A stretch of DNA of 64,000 nt, taken from the NCBI GenBank assembly GCA_022511145.1, contig JAFLSC010000005.1, positions 1-64,000 of the forward strand, read 5' to 3'. The stretch comes from Helicobacter sp. (lineage in GTDB: Bacteria; Campylobacterota; Campylobacteria; Campylobacterales; Helicobacteraceae). The position numbers and the translations under genes were made by a program. Under the pieces are notes generated by a model. The model saw only the letters and a list, made by a program, of their open reading frames with translations, ran no database searches and had not been told where the DNA came from. Below, piece by piece: positions 55,773 to 64,000 of this stretch; position 1 is the stretch's first letter, and every line of letters begins with the position of its first letter.

Positions 55773-56056
55773 TGAAAACACCACTTCAAAGAGCTGTGGC
55801 ACTCGCTTATGATATGAAGAAAGACAGAGCACCAAAAGTCGTAGCAAGCGGAGAGGGATTTATCGCACAAAAAATTATTGAAAAAGCTAAAGAATTTGAT
55901 ATTCCTATTTTTCAAAACAAAGCCTTAGTGGATTCTCTCATCAAACTTGATATTGACCAAGAAATTCCACCTGAACTTTATCGTGCCGTTGTGGAAGTGT
56001 TTATTTGGCTATATCAAACAGAAGGCAAATACCAAAATAGCAAAAAAACTTCTTAA
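55772..56056 (+). CDS. flhX: FlhB C-terminal-domain homologue (FlhX/FlhB2)
   Basis: 94 residues resembling only the cytoplasmic C-terminal part of FlhB. RAVALAYDMKKDRAPKVVASGEG near the N-terminus and EIPPELYRAVVEVFIWLY near residue 70 are the shared core; no membrane helices are present. The NPTH cleavage site of FlhB is missing. In Helicobacter such proteins may substitute for the cleaved FlhB fragment in substrate switching of the flagellar export apparatus. It follows ribE as in H. pylori. Confidence 0.85.
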   Translation: MKTPLQRAVALAYDMKKDRAPKVVASGEGFIAQKIIEKAKEFDIPIFQNKALVDSLIKLDIDQEIPPELYRAVVEVFIWLYQTEGKYQNSKKTS

Positions 56057-56078
56057 ATTATCTTGAGAGATTTTTGGA

Positions 56079-56145
56079 TTTAAGGTATTTAGAGCTACCT
56101 TAAATAAAATGGGTATCTAATCCTTAAAAGATTAAGGATTAGATA
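56079..56145. terminator. Two stem-loops between convergent flhX and flgL
   Basis: TTTAAGGTA (56079-56087) and TACCTTAAA (56096-56104) form a perfect 9-bp stem. TATCTAATCCTTA (56114-56126) and TAAGGATTAGATA (56133-56145) form a perfect 13-bp stem with a 6-base loop that overlaps the flgL stop. One may serve each direction. Confidence 0.65.
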
Positions 56146-58772
56146 TAATTAATAAGAGTGAGTTGAGAGACTCTACCCACTGTGGAGAGCATTGCTTGGT
56201 AATTCATCACCATTGTGTTAAAATCCAAATATACCGAAGCAATATCAGCATCAATCGTTTCTGAACGCAAAGTTTTGGTTTGAAGCAATAACATTTCAGC
56301 TCTTTCGATAGAATATTCAAAGGCTTGACCCTGTGCTCCATTTTTGGTATGCACTTTATTCACGTGGTCTGCTAAATGGTCAAAAGCTAAAATCGCATTT
56401 TGGATTCCTGCATTTCTCATACTAGAATTATATTCTTCTGCACCACCGGGACGATAGATGCCTTTTTCCATTGCCTCTAAAATCTCATCAATCTTTCTAA
56501 AGAAATTCACGTGAGGGTCATCGGCAGTTAAGGCATTATTAGCTTGGAAAGTAAGAGCGGGGTGTCCTGTTGTATTAACCCTTCCTGTATTAGGGTCTAA
56601 TTCAAAATTACTGCTTTCACTATCATAGAGCATAAATTCCATTCTTGTTGGAGAACGGCTAAGGTCTTTTAACTCTAACTCTCCATCAATATTCAAATTG
56701 ATACCAACAAAATTTTTAGAATTCCCAATAAGTGTTTCATAAGCAAGTTTCACATCAGGGTCATTGAAGTTTGCGCCACCTGCCCCATTGTTAGTGATAG
56801 CAGCTAAATCCCCCGGATTGCTGTTGCTAAGATTCATTACAATCCCTAATACATCAGCTAATTGCTGATAAGTAACCTCATCAGCGGGTGTTAAATCTCC
56901 TGCAACTTGAGGAGGATTCCCATTTGGATTTAAAATTGGAATTTGAATCCCTGCAATTTGCACCCCACCATTACCTGTGGCAGGGCTATCAATCACCATA
57001 TAACTTCCCGCATTATCAAAGACAATCCTACCCTTTACTTCAATTCCATTAACATCTTTAACTTCAAAATTATAAGTATGCCCATCAAGACTTGTTCCTG
57101 CAACTTCAGAAAGTTTAGTTGCCATTGTCGCATATTCGTTAGTAGAACGCACAACTTGAGAAACATTAGAAGTGAGCGTTGCACCATTTCGACTAAATCC
57201 TACCCTTTCATATTCTACGCTGTAATCATTGCGGAATGCGTTGATTGCGTTACCATTGGCATCACGAGCAGAAATTGTTACACTCAAAGCACTAATACCA
57301 TCATAGGGTAAATCTTTGGAATCTCTATCTGGCGGATTGCGTTGGGAAACATTATTATCAACAATTGTAAGCTGTCCGTTAGCAAGCTCTACTCTTACAT
57401 CTCCCCCTGCATTAGCACCATAAAGATTTTGTATAAAATCCATTAAATCTTGGAGGGTAGAAGTCGCTGTGATATTAAAAGTCCCATTAACAGCATTCCC
57501 TGTTACATCTAAGTCTGTGTTTCCTCCTGTCCCACCAAAATCCAAAGAATCAACACCTTCGGGGAAAATATCACTCAAAAGTGTGGTTGATTTGGCAAGC
57601 TCATTATTTTTTGTCCTAAAAGTAGTGGGAATAGTATTAATCCTATGGTCATAATAATCTTGCACAGAAGCAATATCAGAATTTGAGAAAGTCCCTAAAT
57701 AAGGACTTTGGATATAGGTATTAACTTTTACCCCGCTGCTAAGCAAAGCATCAATATCGGCTACCCCTACACCATCAGGATTATTAGGGTCTTGATAACT
57801 ACTTGAAACCATATAAAACTCAATATTAGAGCGTCCTGCTGTCAAATCTTTAATCTCAATTTGCCCCCATTTATTGAGTGTTACATCAACTACTTTGGTG
57901 GTTTGTGTATTCCCAAACTCTTGTCCAATTCTATCTAGCAAATCTTGCACTGTGGCTGCTTGATTTTTATCAGTATAAGCAACTTCCATTTCAAATTTAG
58001 CTTTAAAAGCAGTTCCATCAGGTTTTCTACCGGTAATATAGAAAACTTCCGGGGGCGTATTATCTGTTAAGGCATCGCTATCCCCCACCAAATCTCTTAG
58101 CGTATCTTCAGCTGTAATATAGACTTCTAAGCCTTGCCCTGTTGGGTGGCTAGGGTCCATAATCTCTGGGTGAAGCTGACTTTGATTGAATTTAGGAACA
58201 TTAGTTGTAATAATACGATTAGTGTCATTATCGCTACCATAAAAAAGCTCTGAACCAGTAATATTATAAGTAAGAGCATTATTAGAACCAATTAAAGCTT
58301 GAAGTAGCCCGCTATTTCCTCTATAAAGCCCATCTTCACCAAACGGCATTGTGCCTGTGGCTGTACCTGAAAAAATATATTGTCCCCCAATAGAAGTGTT
58401 TGCAATGGAAAGGAAATGGCTACGAATTGACCTTAAATCTTGTGCAATAGCAAGTCGTGAAGTTTCAGAGTGTATGTCGTTTGCCCCTTGAATCAATTTA
58501 GTTTTAAAATCTGTCATTGATTTGACAAGCTCACTTAAAGCCGTATCAGTATGCCTTGTAAAAGTCTCTGCATTTGTAGCTAGTTCTTTACTTTGTGTTA
58601 AAGTTGTGGTATTATAATCTAAAGCGAGTGTTTTATTAAAAATGGTGGTGCCTTGATAGCCGTATTGAATTTTTAGCCCACTCATCTGTGCTAAAACATT
58701 ATCCAAACGGCTTTGAAGCTGCATTTGCTTGTATTGCAAAGAAGAAAATTCAGAAGCTGTCCCAATTCTCAT
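56139..58772 (-). CDS. flgL: Flagellar hook-filament junction protein FlgL
   Basis: 877 residues, far longer than the enterobacterial protein (about 317) because of a central insertion, which is normal in Helicobacter. The conserved ends are MRIGTASEFSSLQYKQMQLQ at the N-terminus and LRSETIDADIASVYLDFN at the C-terminus, which coil together as in flagellin. The frame opens earlier at 58835, but the ATG at 58772 has AAAGGA ahead and gives the family start. A sigma-54-type promoter lies upstream, as expected for a hook-stage gene. Exported by the flagellar apparatus. Confidence 0.94.
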   Translation of the reverse strand: MRIGTASEFSSLQYKQMQLQSRLDNVLAQMSGLKIQYGYQGTTIFNKTLALDYNTTTLTQSKELATNAETFTRHTDTALSELVKSMTDFKTKLIQGANDIHSETSRLAIAQDLRSIRSHFLSIANTSIGGQYIFSGTATGTMPFGEDGLYRGNSGLLQALIGSNNALTYNITGSELFYGSDNDTNRIITTNVPKFNQSQLHPEIMDPSHPTGQGLEVYITAEDTLRDLVGDSDALTDNTPPEVFYITGRKPDGTAFKAKFEMEVAYTDKNQAATVQDLLDRIGQEFGNTQTTKVVDVTLNKWGQIEIKDLTAGRSNIEFYMVSSSYQDPNNPDGVGVADIDALLSSGVKVNTYIQSPYLGTFSNSDIASVQDYYDHRINTIPTTFRTKNNELAKSTTLLSDIFPEGVDSLDFGGTGGNTDLDVTGNAVNGTFNITATSTLQDLMDFIQNLYGANAGGDVRVELANGQLTIVDNNVSQRNPPDRDSKDLPYDGISALSVTISARDANGNAINAFRNDYSVEYERVGFSRNGATLTSNVSQVVRSTNEYATMATKLSEVAGTSLDGHTYNFEVKDVNGIEVKGRIVFDNAGSYMVIDSPATGNGGVQIAGIQIPILNPNGNPPQVAGDLTPADEVTYQQLADVLGIVMNLSNSNPGDLAAITNNGAGGANFNDPDVKLAYETLIGNSKNFVGINLNIDGELELKDLSRSPTRMEFMLYDSESSNFELDPNTGRVNTTGHPALTFQANNALTADDPHVNFFRKIDEILEAMEKGIYRPGGAEEYNSSMRNAGIQNAILAFDHLADHVNKVHTKNGAQGQAFEYSIERAEMLLLQTKTLRSETIDADIASVYLDFNTMVMNYQAMLSTVGRVSQLTLINYI

Positions 58773-58807
58773 TATAGAATCCTTTGTTATGGAATTTAAA
58801 ATTATCA

Positions 58808-58823
58808 AGCAATTATTATTCCA
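58808..58823 (-). promoter_or_regulatory. Sigma-54-type promoter of flgL
   Basis: On the minus strand TGGAAT-N5-TTGCT (58823 down to 58808) keeps the essential GG-N10-GC spacing of the -24/-12 consensus. The predicted start is near 58797, leaving about 24 bases before the ATG. Hook-filament genes including flgL are sigma-54 dependent in Helicobacter pylori. Confidence 0.72.
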
Positions 58824-58922
58824 TTTTTTGCTCAAAATCCCTATCTTAACATTTACTTGATAGATTTTTATCCGTTAAAGATTCCTTATAATTTTTTTGG
58901 ATACAATCACACAATTATTTTA

Positions 58923-58928
58923 TATAAT
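58923..58928 (+). promoter_or_regulatory. -10 element of aspS
   Basis: TATAAT at 58923-58928, 30 bases before the TTG start of aspS, in the divergent flgL-aspS gap. Confidence 0.5.
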
Positions 58929-58957
58929 AAAGCCTGATAATATTTTAGGAGTAACAT

Positions 58958-60709
58958 TTGAGAAGCCATTATTGCACAGAAGTGAATGAGCAAAATATCG
59001 GAGAAGAAGTCTCTTTGTGTGGTTGGTGTAATACTTATCGCGACCACGGCGGTGTTATTTTTATCGATTTAAGGGATAGGAGTGGGTTAATCCAACTTGT
59101 ATTTGACCCTAAAGATTATCCGCAATCTCATAAAATCGCTAGTGAAGTTCGTGATGAATATGTTCTCTTAGCCAAAGGAAAAGTCCGCAAAAGGGGCGAG
59201 GGATTAGAAAATCCCAAGCTCAAAACGGGTAAAATTGAAGTTTTAGTAGATTCTTTGGTGATTGAAAACAAAAGCTTAACGCCTCCTATCGCTATTGGCG
59301 ATGAAAGTGTCAATGAGGAAGTCCGCTTAAAATACCGCTATTTGGATTTACGCAATCCTCGTTTGCAAAATATTTTTATAATGCGAAGCAAAGTCGCACA
59401 ATCCGTCAGAAATACGCTTAGTGAGCTTGGATTTTTGGAAGTGGAAACGCCAATTTTAACCAAAGCAACACCAGAGGGTGCAAGGGATTATCTTGTTCCT
59501 AGTCGCGTTCATCACGGGGAATTTTACGCACTCCCCCAAAGCCCACAACTTTTTAAACAACTCTTAATGGTAAGCGGGTTTGATAAATATTTTCAAATTG
59601 CAAAATGTTTCCGTGATGAGGATTTGAGGCTTGATAGGCAACCTGAATTTACACAAATTGATATTGAAATGAGTTTTTGCACACAAGATGATGTTATCAA
59701 AGTCGCCGAAGCGGTTTTAAAATCGATTTTTAAAGCTTGTAATATTGAGATTCAAACTCCTTTTGAGAGACATCAATATAATGAAGTAATGGAAACTTAT
59801 GGGAGCGATAAGCCAGATTTGCGTTTTGAATTGCCTCTTGTAGAAGTGGGGGATTTATTTAGGGATTCCTCTAATGAAATTTTTCAATCGATTGCTAAAG
59901 ATTCTAAGAAAAATCGCTTTAAAGCCCTTTGTGTCAAAGGAGGGGATAATTTCTTTAGTCGCAAAACACTAGGGGAAGCTGAAGAGTTTGTCCGCAAATT
60001 TGGGGCAAAAGGACTTGCTTATATCCAAATTAAACCCGAAGGTCCTAAAGGTCCATTAGTGAAGTTTATGAGTGAGGACAATCTTAAAACCCTTTTAGAG
60101 AGACTCAAAGCGGAAATTGGGGATATTATCTTTTTTGGTGCAGGAGAAAAAAAGATTGTGTGGGATTATATGGGGCGATTGCGTCAAAAAGTCGCACAGG
60201 ATTTAGGAATCATTGATGAGGATTGCTATAAATTCCTTTGGGTTACAGATTTTCCTATGTTTGAACGCAATGAAGGCGGCAGCATTTCCGCTCTTCACCA
60301 CCCCTTTACAATGCCTAAAAATCTTGAAGAAACTGATATTGAAGCCATTAATTCTGTCGCTTACGATGTTGTTCTTAATGGCTTTGAGATTGGTGGAGGA
60401 AGCATCAGAATCCACAAACAAGAAATCCAAAAACGCGTTTTTGAACTGCTTGGCATTACGCAAGAAGAAGCACAGGAAAAATTCAGCTTCTTGCTTGAAG
60501 CCTTGCAATTTGGAGCACCCCCACACGGCGGTTTAGCCTTTGGTTTAGATAGGATTATTATGCTCCTCTCTAAAGCTAATTCTATCCGTGATGTTATTGC
60601 CTTCCCCAAAACACAAAAGGCAACTTGTCCTCTCACTGATGCACCAAGCAGTGCAACACAAGAGCAACTAAGAGAATTGCATATTCGCATTAAAGAAACC
60701 AAAAAATAA
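58958..60709 (+). CDS. aspS: Aspartate-tRNA ligase
   Basis: 583-residue class II synthetase. Seen: the N-terminal OB fold with [22 protein letters not shown] (parts [19 protein letters not shown]), motif 2 [18 protein letters not shown] near 220 and motif 3 [19 protein letters not shown] near 525, with the bacterial GAD insertion between. Translation starts at TTG 58958, with AGGAG six bases ahead. In many Campylobacterota the enzyme is non-discriminating and works with GatCAB. adk and ppa follow as in Helicobacter pylori. Confidence 0.96.
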   Translation: MRSHYCTEVNEQNIGEEVSLCGWCNTYRDHGGVIFIDLRDRSGLIQLVFDPKDYPQSHKIASEVRDEYVLLAKGKVRKRGEGLENPKLKTGKIEVLVDSLVIENKSLTPPIAIGDESVNEEVRLKYRYLDLRNPRLQNIFIMRSKVAQSVRNTLSELGFLEVETPILTKATPEGARDYLVPSRVHHGEFYALPQSPQLFKQLLMVSGFDKYFQIAKCFRDEDLRLDRQPEFTQIDIEMSFCTQDDVIKVAEAVLKSIFKACNIEIQTPFERHQYNEVMETYGSDKPDLRFELPLVEVGDLFRDSSNEIFQSIAKDSKKNRFKALCVKGGDNFFSRKTLGEAEEFVRKFGAKGLAYIQIKPEGPKGPLVKFMSEDNLKTLLERLKAEIGDIIFFGAGEKKIVWDYMGRLRQKVAQDLGIIDEDCYKFLWVTDFPMFERNEGGSISALHHPFTMPKNLEETDIEAINSVAYDVVLNGFEIGGGSIRIHKQEIQKRVFELLGITQEEAQEKFSFLLEALQFGAPPHGGLAFGLDRIIMLLSKANSIRDVIAFPKTQKATCPLTDAPSSATQEQLRELHIRIKETKK

Positions 60710-60720
60710 GGAGGAAAATA

Positions 60721-61296
60721 ATGAAAAAAATCTTTTTAGTCATTGGGGCACCCGGAAGCGGCAAAACAACTGATGCTGAAATTATTAGCAAAAATAATGC
60801 TGATTGTATGGTGCATTACTCAACTGGAGAACTTTTAAGAGCTGAAGTGGCTAGCGGTAGTCCAAAGGGGCAGTTAATCGAGAGTTACACAAGCAAAGGC
60901 AATCTTGTGCCTTTAGAAATTGTCGTGCAAACAATTGTAGAAGCGATTGCTAATGCCCCAAAAGATATTGTCCTCATTGATGGCTATCCTCGCAGTGAAG
61001 AGCAAATGCTCGAACTTGACAAGATTCTTAAAGACAAAAAAGAAATCACTCTTGCTCAAGTCATTGAAGTAGAAGTGAGTGAGAAAGTCGCTTGCGATAG
61101 GGTATTAGGGAGAGCAAGGGGAGCTGATGATAATGTTGAGATATTTAAAAATCGTATGCAAGTTTATAGCACACCATTGCCTAAAATTCAAGATTTTTAT
61201 CAAAAAAAAGGGATTTTGCATAAAATCAATGGGGAACGCACGATTGAGGAAATCACAGCAGAAATGGAACAATTCATCAAAGCTAAATCAAACTAA
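60721..61296 (+). CDS. adk: Adenylate kinase
   Basis: 191 residues, converts AMP and ATP to two ADP. The P-loop GAPGSGKTTDAEII is near residue 9, the AMP-binding STGELLRAEVASGSP near 38, and the core IDGYPRSEEQMLELD near 83. It lacks the long LID insertion, so it is the short form. AGGAGG-like GGAGGA lies ahead of the ATG. ppa follows after 9 bases. Confidence 0.95.
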   Translation: MKKIFLVIGAPGSGKTTDAEIISKNNADCMVHYSTGELLRAEVASGSPKGQLIESYTSKGNLVPLEIVVQTIVEAIANAPKDIVLIDGYPRSEEQMLELDKILKDKKEITLAQVIEVEVSEKVACDRVLGRARGADDNVEIFKNRMQVYSTPLPKIQDFYQKKGILHKINGERTIEEITAEMEQFIKAKSN

Positions 61297-61305
61297 GGAG
61301 ATAAA

Positions 61306-61827
61306 ATGGATTTAAGTAAAATCGAAGTGGGCAGCAATCCCGATAAACTCAATGTTGTTATTGAAATCCCTTATGGTTCTAATATCAAATATGAGATTGA
61401 TAAAGAAAGCGGAGCGGTAGTTGTCGATAGAGTGATTTATGGGGCAATGTTTTATCCTGCTAATTATGGCTTTGTGCCTAAAACTTTGAGTGAAGATGGC
61501 GACCCTGCTGATATTTTGGTTCTCAATGAATACCCCTTGCAAGCAGGAAGCGTTATTAAAGCTCGTTTGATTGGGGTTTTGATTATGGAAGATGAAAGTG
61601 GCTTAGATGAGAAGCTCATCGCCCTACCTATCTCAAAAATCGACCCTCGCTATGATAATATCAAATCCTTAGAGGACTTGCCCAAAATCACACTCGATAA
61701 AATCAAAAATTTCTTTGAAACCTACAAAATGCTTGAACCTAACAAATGGGTTAGGGTTAAAGAGTTTCAAAATGCACAAAGTGCTAAAGAAATCTTAGAT
61801 AAAGCGATTGCAAAATATCATTCTTAA
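61306..61827 (+). CDS. ppa: Inorganic pyrophosphatase
   Basis: 173 residues of the soluble family I pyrophosphatase, which pulls biosynthetic reactions forward by hydrolysing PPi. The conserved PADILVLNEYPL near residue 65 and the active-site DEKLIALP near 100 are present, with FETYKMLEPNKWVRV near 140. The 3' end is followed by the decayed HEPN-like fragment on the opposite strand. Confidence 0.96.
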   Translation: MDLSKIEVGSNPDKLNVVIEIPYGSNIKYEIDKESGAVVVDRVIYGAMFYPANYGFVPKTLSEDGDPADILVLNEYPLQAGSVIKARLIGVLIMEDESGLDEKLIALPISKIDPRYDNIKSLEDLPKITLDKIKNFFETYKMLEPNKWVRVKEFQNAQSAKEILDKAIAKYHS

Positions 61828-61834
61828 TTTTTGC

Positions 61835-62017
61835 TCACTTAAGAGGACGATTCACCAAAGTGCATTCGCACATTTGGGGGAGTTGGAAAATACCAAAATC
61901 TTTATAAGCGAGTCTTATAGATTGCAAGGAATTGCTGTCTTCTTTACAAAGCTCAAAAATATACAAAATTCTATTTCTAATTTCATTTAGTCTTTTTAAA
62001 CTTTCCTCACTAAACAT
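61835..62017 (-). pseudogene. Probable fragment of a HEPN-domain gene
   Basis: 60 residues beginning MFSEESLKRLNEIRNRILYI, an N-terminal helix that resembles DUF86/HEPN proteins, then losing family likeness; the catalytic R-x4-6-H motif is absent. It directly follows an MNT-like gene on the same strand, the usual order of HEPN/MNT toxin-antitoxin pairs, and overlaps it by eight bases. I read it as truncated by a frameshift or deletion. It might instead be an unrelated small protein. Confidence 0.45.
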
Positions 62018-62303
62018 AAATAGCTCCTTTTAATAATTCTTTTTGCCTTTCTTTATCCATAGAAAAAGTATCGCAAATATCCACTTGTCTTTTAAATTTT
62101 TTCATTAATTTTTCTCTTAATTCATCCAAATATATTAAAGCTTTAAAACCATTAAATTTCTTTATAAAAACTTCACTTGAACAAATAACTATATCAATAT
62201 CACTCGCAACATCGGTTTTATCTTTTGCAAAAGAACCAAAAAGTCCAAGCTCTACTATTCCATCATTTTTTAGCTTTTTTAACTTAAAAATCCAAGAAAT
62301 CAA
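62010..62303 (-). CDS. Nucleotidyltransferase-like (MNT) domain protein
   Basis: 97 residues. GLFGSFAKDKTDVASDIDIVI near residue 20 is the GSFA-x-SDIDI signature of the minimal nucleotidyltransferase fold, given here in part (GLFGSFAK, SDIDIVI). The ending KELLKGAIYV is typical of MNT antitoxins, which AMPylate HEPN toxins. The only available start is a TTG at 62303 without a ribosome-binding site, and an in-frame stop lies just upstream, so the N-terminus may be damaged. The adjacent HEPN partner looks truncated. Confidence 0.65.
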   Translation of the reverse strand: MISWIFKLKKLKNDGIVELGLFGSFAKDKTDVASDIDIVICSSEVFIKKFNGFKALIYLDELREKLMKKFKRQVDICDTFSMDKERQKELLKGAIYV

Positions 62304-62373
62304 TTTTTAAACACAGAATTTCCAATAACTTGTTATAATGCCAACGAAATTTCAAAATTTCAAAGGAGAAATA

Positions 62374-62865
62374 ATGAAAAAAATATTTTTGGCAAGTGCT
62401 TTATTACTCAGCAGTCTTAATGCTAATGAATGTATTTGTTTTGAACTTAAAGGTGAATTTGGTGAGGAGATTCGTGCTATTATGCAAAAATACTCCAAAA
62501 ATCTTGGCTCTAAGGATATTAAAGTTGTCCGAGAAGACGCTGATTTGACACCCGGTGAAAAATCTTTCTTGGATAGTCTTTTAGGGACAGGAGAAGTGGC
62601 AAGTAGCAAAAATTACGATATTGAAAACGGAAAAAAACTTTATGAACGCGATTGTGCAAGTTGCCACGGACAAAAAGGAGAAGTCTCTGTCGCTCAAAAA
62701 GCACCCATTAATACTTGGAAAGCTCAAAATATCGCTAACACATTAAAAACCTATCAAAACCAAACTTTTGAAGGACAATCCCGCTTTGTGAAAAACCAAA
62801 TCGCCCAACGTTACACTAAGCAAAATATGCTAGAGATAGGGTATTATTTAGAATCTCTTAATTAA
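62374..62865 (+). CDS. Periplasmic c-type cytochrome with N-terminal extension
   Basis: 163 residues with a signal peptide ending near LNANE. One haem motif CASCH at Cys94-Cys97-His98. The region ahead of the haem domain (about 20-80) has [19 protein letters not shown] and looks like a separate small domain; its two cysteines might form a disulfide. Family marks of a monohaem cytochrome follow, with a likely axial Met late in the chain. AAAGGAG precedes the ATG at 62374. Its end overlaps hemC by eight bases in convergent orientation. The redox partner is unknown. Confidence 0.88.
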   Translation: MKKIFLASALLLSSLNANECICFELKGEFGEEIRAIMQKYSKNLGSKDIKVVREDADLTPGEKSFLDSLLGTGEVASSKNYDIENGKKLYERDCASCHGQKGEVSVAQKAPINTWKAQNIANTLKTYQNQTFEGQSRFVKNQIAQRYTKQNMLEIGYYLESLN

Positions 62866-63796
62866 AATCCCAATTTTGTGCAGCCTCTAAAATCTCCCTT
62901 GCTCCCCTTTGAATAAAGCTTTGGGCGAGCTTCTCGCCTAGTGCTTTTGCTTCTTCTTGTGTTTTTACTTCACTTTCTAAATCGCCCCTTAGTATTTTTG
63001 TGCCATCAGGTAGCCCCAAAATTGCTTTAAGAGAGAGTTTATTTTGAGAATATTTCGCATTAACGCCAATAGGAACTTGACAACCACCCTCAAGCACCCG
63101 AACAAACTCCCTCTCACAAGAAGTCTCTAGCAAAGATTGCCAATCATTAAGAAAAGAAACTTTTTGAGCAACTTCACTTTTTAGTTGGCACTCAATCCCC
63201 AAAGCAGCCTGCCCCATTGCAGGTATCATAAAATCAAGCGGCTGCATAAAAGCAATCTCTCCTTGAATCCCAAGCCGATTTACGCCCGCTTGTGCTAGAA
63301 TAATTGCATCAAAATCTCCTCTCTTAAGTCGTGATAGGCGAGTTTGCACATTCCCCCTTAAACTTTGCGTATCCAAATCCTCTCTTAAAGCCTTAATCTG
63401 CATTGTTCTCCTTAAAGAAGTCGTCCCTACCTTTGCTCCTTTGGGGAGAGATTGCAAATTAGGATATTTCTGACTTAAAAAGGCATCGCGGACATCTTCT
63501 CTTTGTGTGATTGCCGCCAAACCTAGCCCTCCGACAAATTCTACTGGAACATCTTTGAGACTATGCACGGCTAAATCAATCTCGCCTTGTAGCATTAATT
63601 CCTCTAACTCCTTAGTAAAAAGCCCTTTTCCTCCAATCTTTGCCAAAGGGACATCTAAAATCTTATCTCCCTTGGTTTTTACAATCTTTAATTCAACCTC
63701 TAAATCACTATAATGCTTCTCTAGTGCCTCTTTGATAAAATTTGCCTGCCAAAGAGCCAAAACGCTTCCTCTTGTGCCAATTCTTACTTTTTTCAT
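62858..63796 (-). CDS. hemC: Porphobilinogen deaminase
   Basis: 312 residues, joins four porphobilinogens into hydroxymethylbilane for haem. [16 protein letters not shown] at the N-terminus, HSLKDVP near 75, [10 protein letters not shown] near 125, and the dipyrromethane-cofactor Cys in EGGCQVPIG near 235 are all present. The start overlaps the fxsA stop by four bases (ATGA), so they are coupled. Haem made here serves the cytochromes c in the window. Confidence 0.96.
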   Translation of the reverse strand: MKKVRIGTRGSVLALWQANFIKEALEKHYSDLEVELKIVKTKGDKILDVPLAKIGGKGLFTKELEELMLQGEIDLAVHSLKDVPVEFVGGLGLAAITQREDVRDAFLSQKYPNLQSLPKGAKVGTTSLRRTMQIKALREDLDTQSLRGNVQTRLSRLKRGDFDAIILAQAGVNRLGIQGEIAFMQPLDFMIPAMGQAALGIECQLKSEVAQKVSFLNDWQSLLETSCEREFVRVLEGGCQVPIGVNAKYSQNKLSLKAILGLPDGTKILRGDLESEVKTQEEAKALGEKLAQSFIQRGAREILEAAQNWDFN

Positions 63797-64000
63797 TTTT
63801 GCTTCTCTTTCTCAATAACTTCCACATCAATAATCTCGCTCTCCCTAAAAGGAGTGGGATTTTGATTTTGTCTTACAAAAGGCTGAATCAGCAAAAAACC
63901 AATGGTGCTAAATTGCATTAAAATCCCAATAATATCGGTTAATGCTCCGGGTAAAACCAATAAAAATGCTCCTAGGATTCTAAAAATATTAGAACTCACA
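63793..64000 (-). CDS. fxsA: FxsA-family membrane protein, N-terminus cut by window edge
   Basis: The last about 68 residues of a gene that runs off the window. [17 protein letters not shown] is the conserved FxsA helix. FxsA is a small inner-membrane protein that in Escherichia coli affects phage F exclusion of T7; its normal role is unclear. The polar tail ends in EKEKQK. A GTG appears at the very edge (63999), but the family's first helices are missing, so it is not the true start. It precedes hemC, as I recall in Campylobacter. Confidence 0.82.
   Translation of the reverse strand, partial: VSSNIFRILGAFLLVLPGALTDIIGILMQFSTIGFLLIQPFVRQNQNPTPFRESEIIDVEVIEKEKQK

Noticed and set aside
56139..58772. 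Unusual size of FlgL as sign of fusion
   Set aside because: The 877-residue length with a large central insertion is normal for Helicobacter FlgL.
62374..62865. Diheme cytochrome
   Set aside because: Only one CxxCH is present; the early CICF is not followed by His.

Overview
The window is AT-rich, densely coded chromosome from a Campylobacterota member, most likely an enterohepatic Helicobacter. The case rests on gene order and content as I remember them. Blocks match Helicobacter pylori order: apt / coiled-coil gene / rpiB / M50 protease / lepB / folD, chePep-gmk next to nucT, tatD / ribE / flhX, aspS-adk-ppa, and flgA-ubiX. Several genes are absent from H. pylori or more typical of enterohepatic Helicobacter and Campylobacter: a CmeABC efflux operon, a TRAP transporter, metA/metY, nspC, and a C. 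jejuni-like pseH. The species cannot be fixed from sequence alone.

Layout. 1-2.3 kb: pcm (cut by the window edge), a nitrilase-family gene and nrdB on the minus strand. 2.4-6 kb: copA, flgA, ubiX. 6-9.8 kb: a membrane protein behind a promoter carrying a T14 tract, then clpB behind a near-consensus promoter. 9.8-14.3 kb: a palindromic intergenic repeat, dctPQM, ccdA, pseH. 14.3-19.4 kb: an unknown gene, a zinc alcohol dehydrogenase, mutY, a DnaQ-like exonuclease, nspC. 19.5-25.4 kb: cmeABC with a structured leader. 25.4-27 kb: a low-density accessory stretch with a degenerate repeat and a phase-variable methyltransferase-like gene interrupted at a G11 tract. 27-35 kb: speA-cysE, two tandem hemerythrins with Cys/His tails, tkt, addB. 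35-39.7 kb: an MFS transporter, small enzymes, an M15 peptidase, tRNA-Arg, a zinc-binding lipid-exported or periplasmic SBP. 39.7-43.4 kb: the minus-strand apt-to-folD cluster. 43.4-46.1 kb: a cytochrome c, metY, metA. 46.1-54.1 kb: a minus-strand block with carB, gmk, chePep and a phosphoethanolamine transferase, plus nucT on the plus strand. 54.2-58.8 kb: tatD, ribE, flhX, and flgL behind a sigma-54-type promoter. 58.9-64 kb: aspS-adk-ppa, a decayed HEPN/MNT-like pair, a cytochrome c, hemC and fxsA (cut by the window edge).

How the genes fit together. Motility is spread over flgA, flgL, flhX, chePep and pseH (flagellin glycan). Methionine synthesis appears to use O-acetylhomoserine: MetA has the glutamate linked to acetyl-CoA specificity, and MetY uses its product. 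Polyamine synthesis is represented by speA and nspC. Copper export, multidrug efflux, the hemerythrins and ClpB suit a microaerophilic gut bacterium under host stress. Adaptive switching is indicated by two homopolymer tracts, one in a promoter and one in a coding region.

I see no rRNA, CRISPR array, prophage, insertion sequence or replication origin. I did not find a complete novel multi-gene system. The best unexplained items are the tandem hemerythrins with a conserved Cys/His tail, the T14 promoter with its soluble-domain/membrane protein, the interrupted G11 gene, and the cme leader structure.
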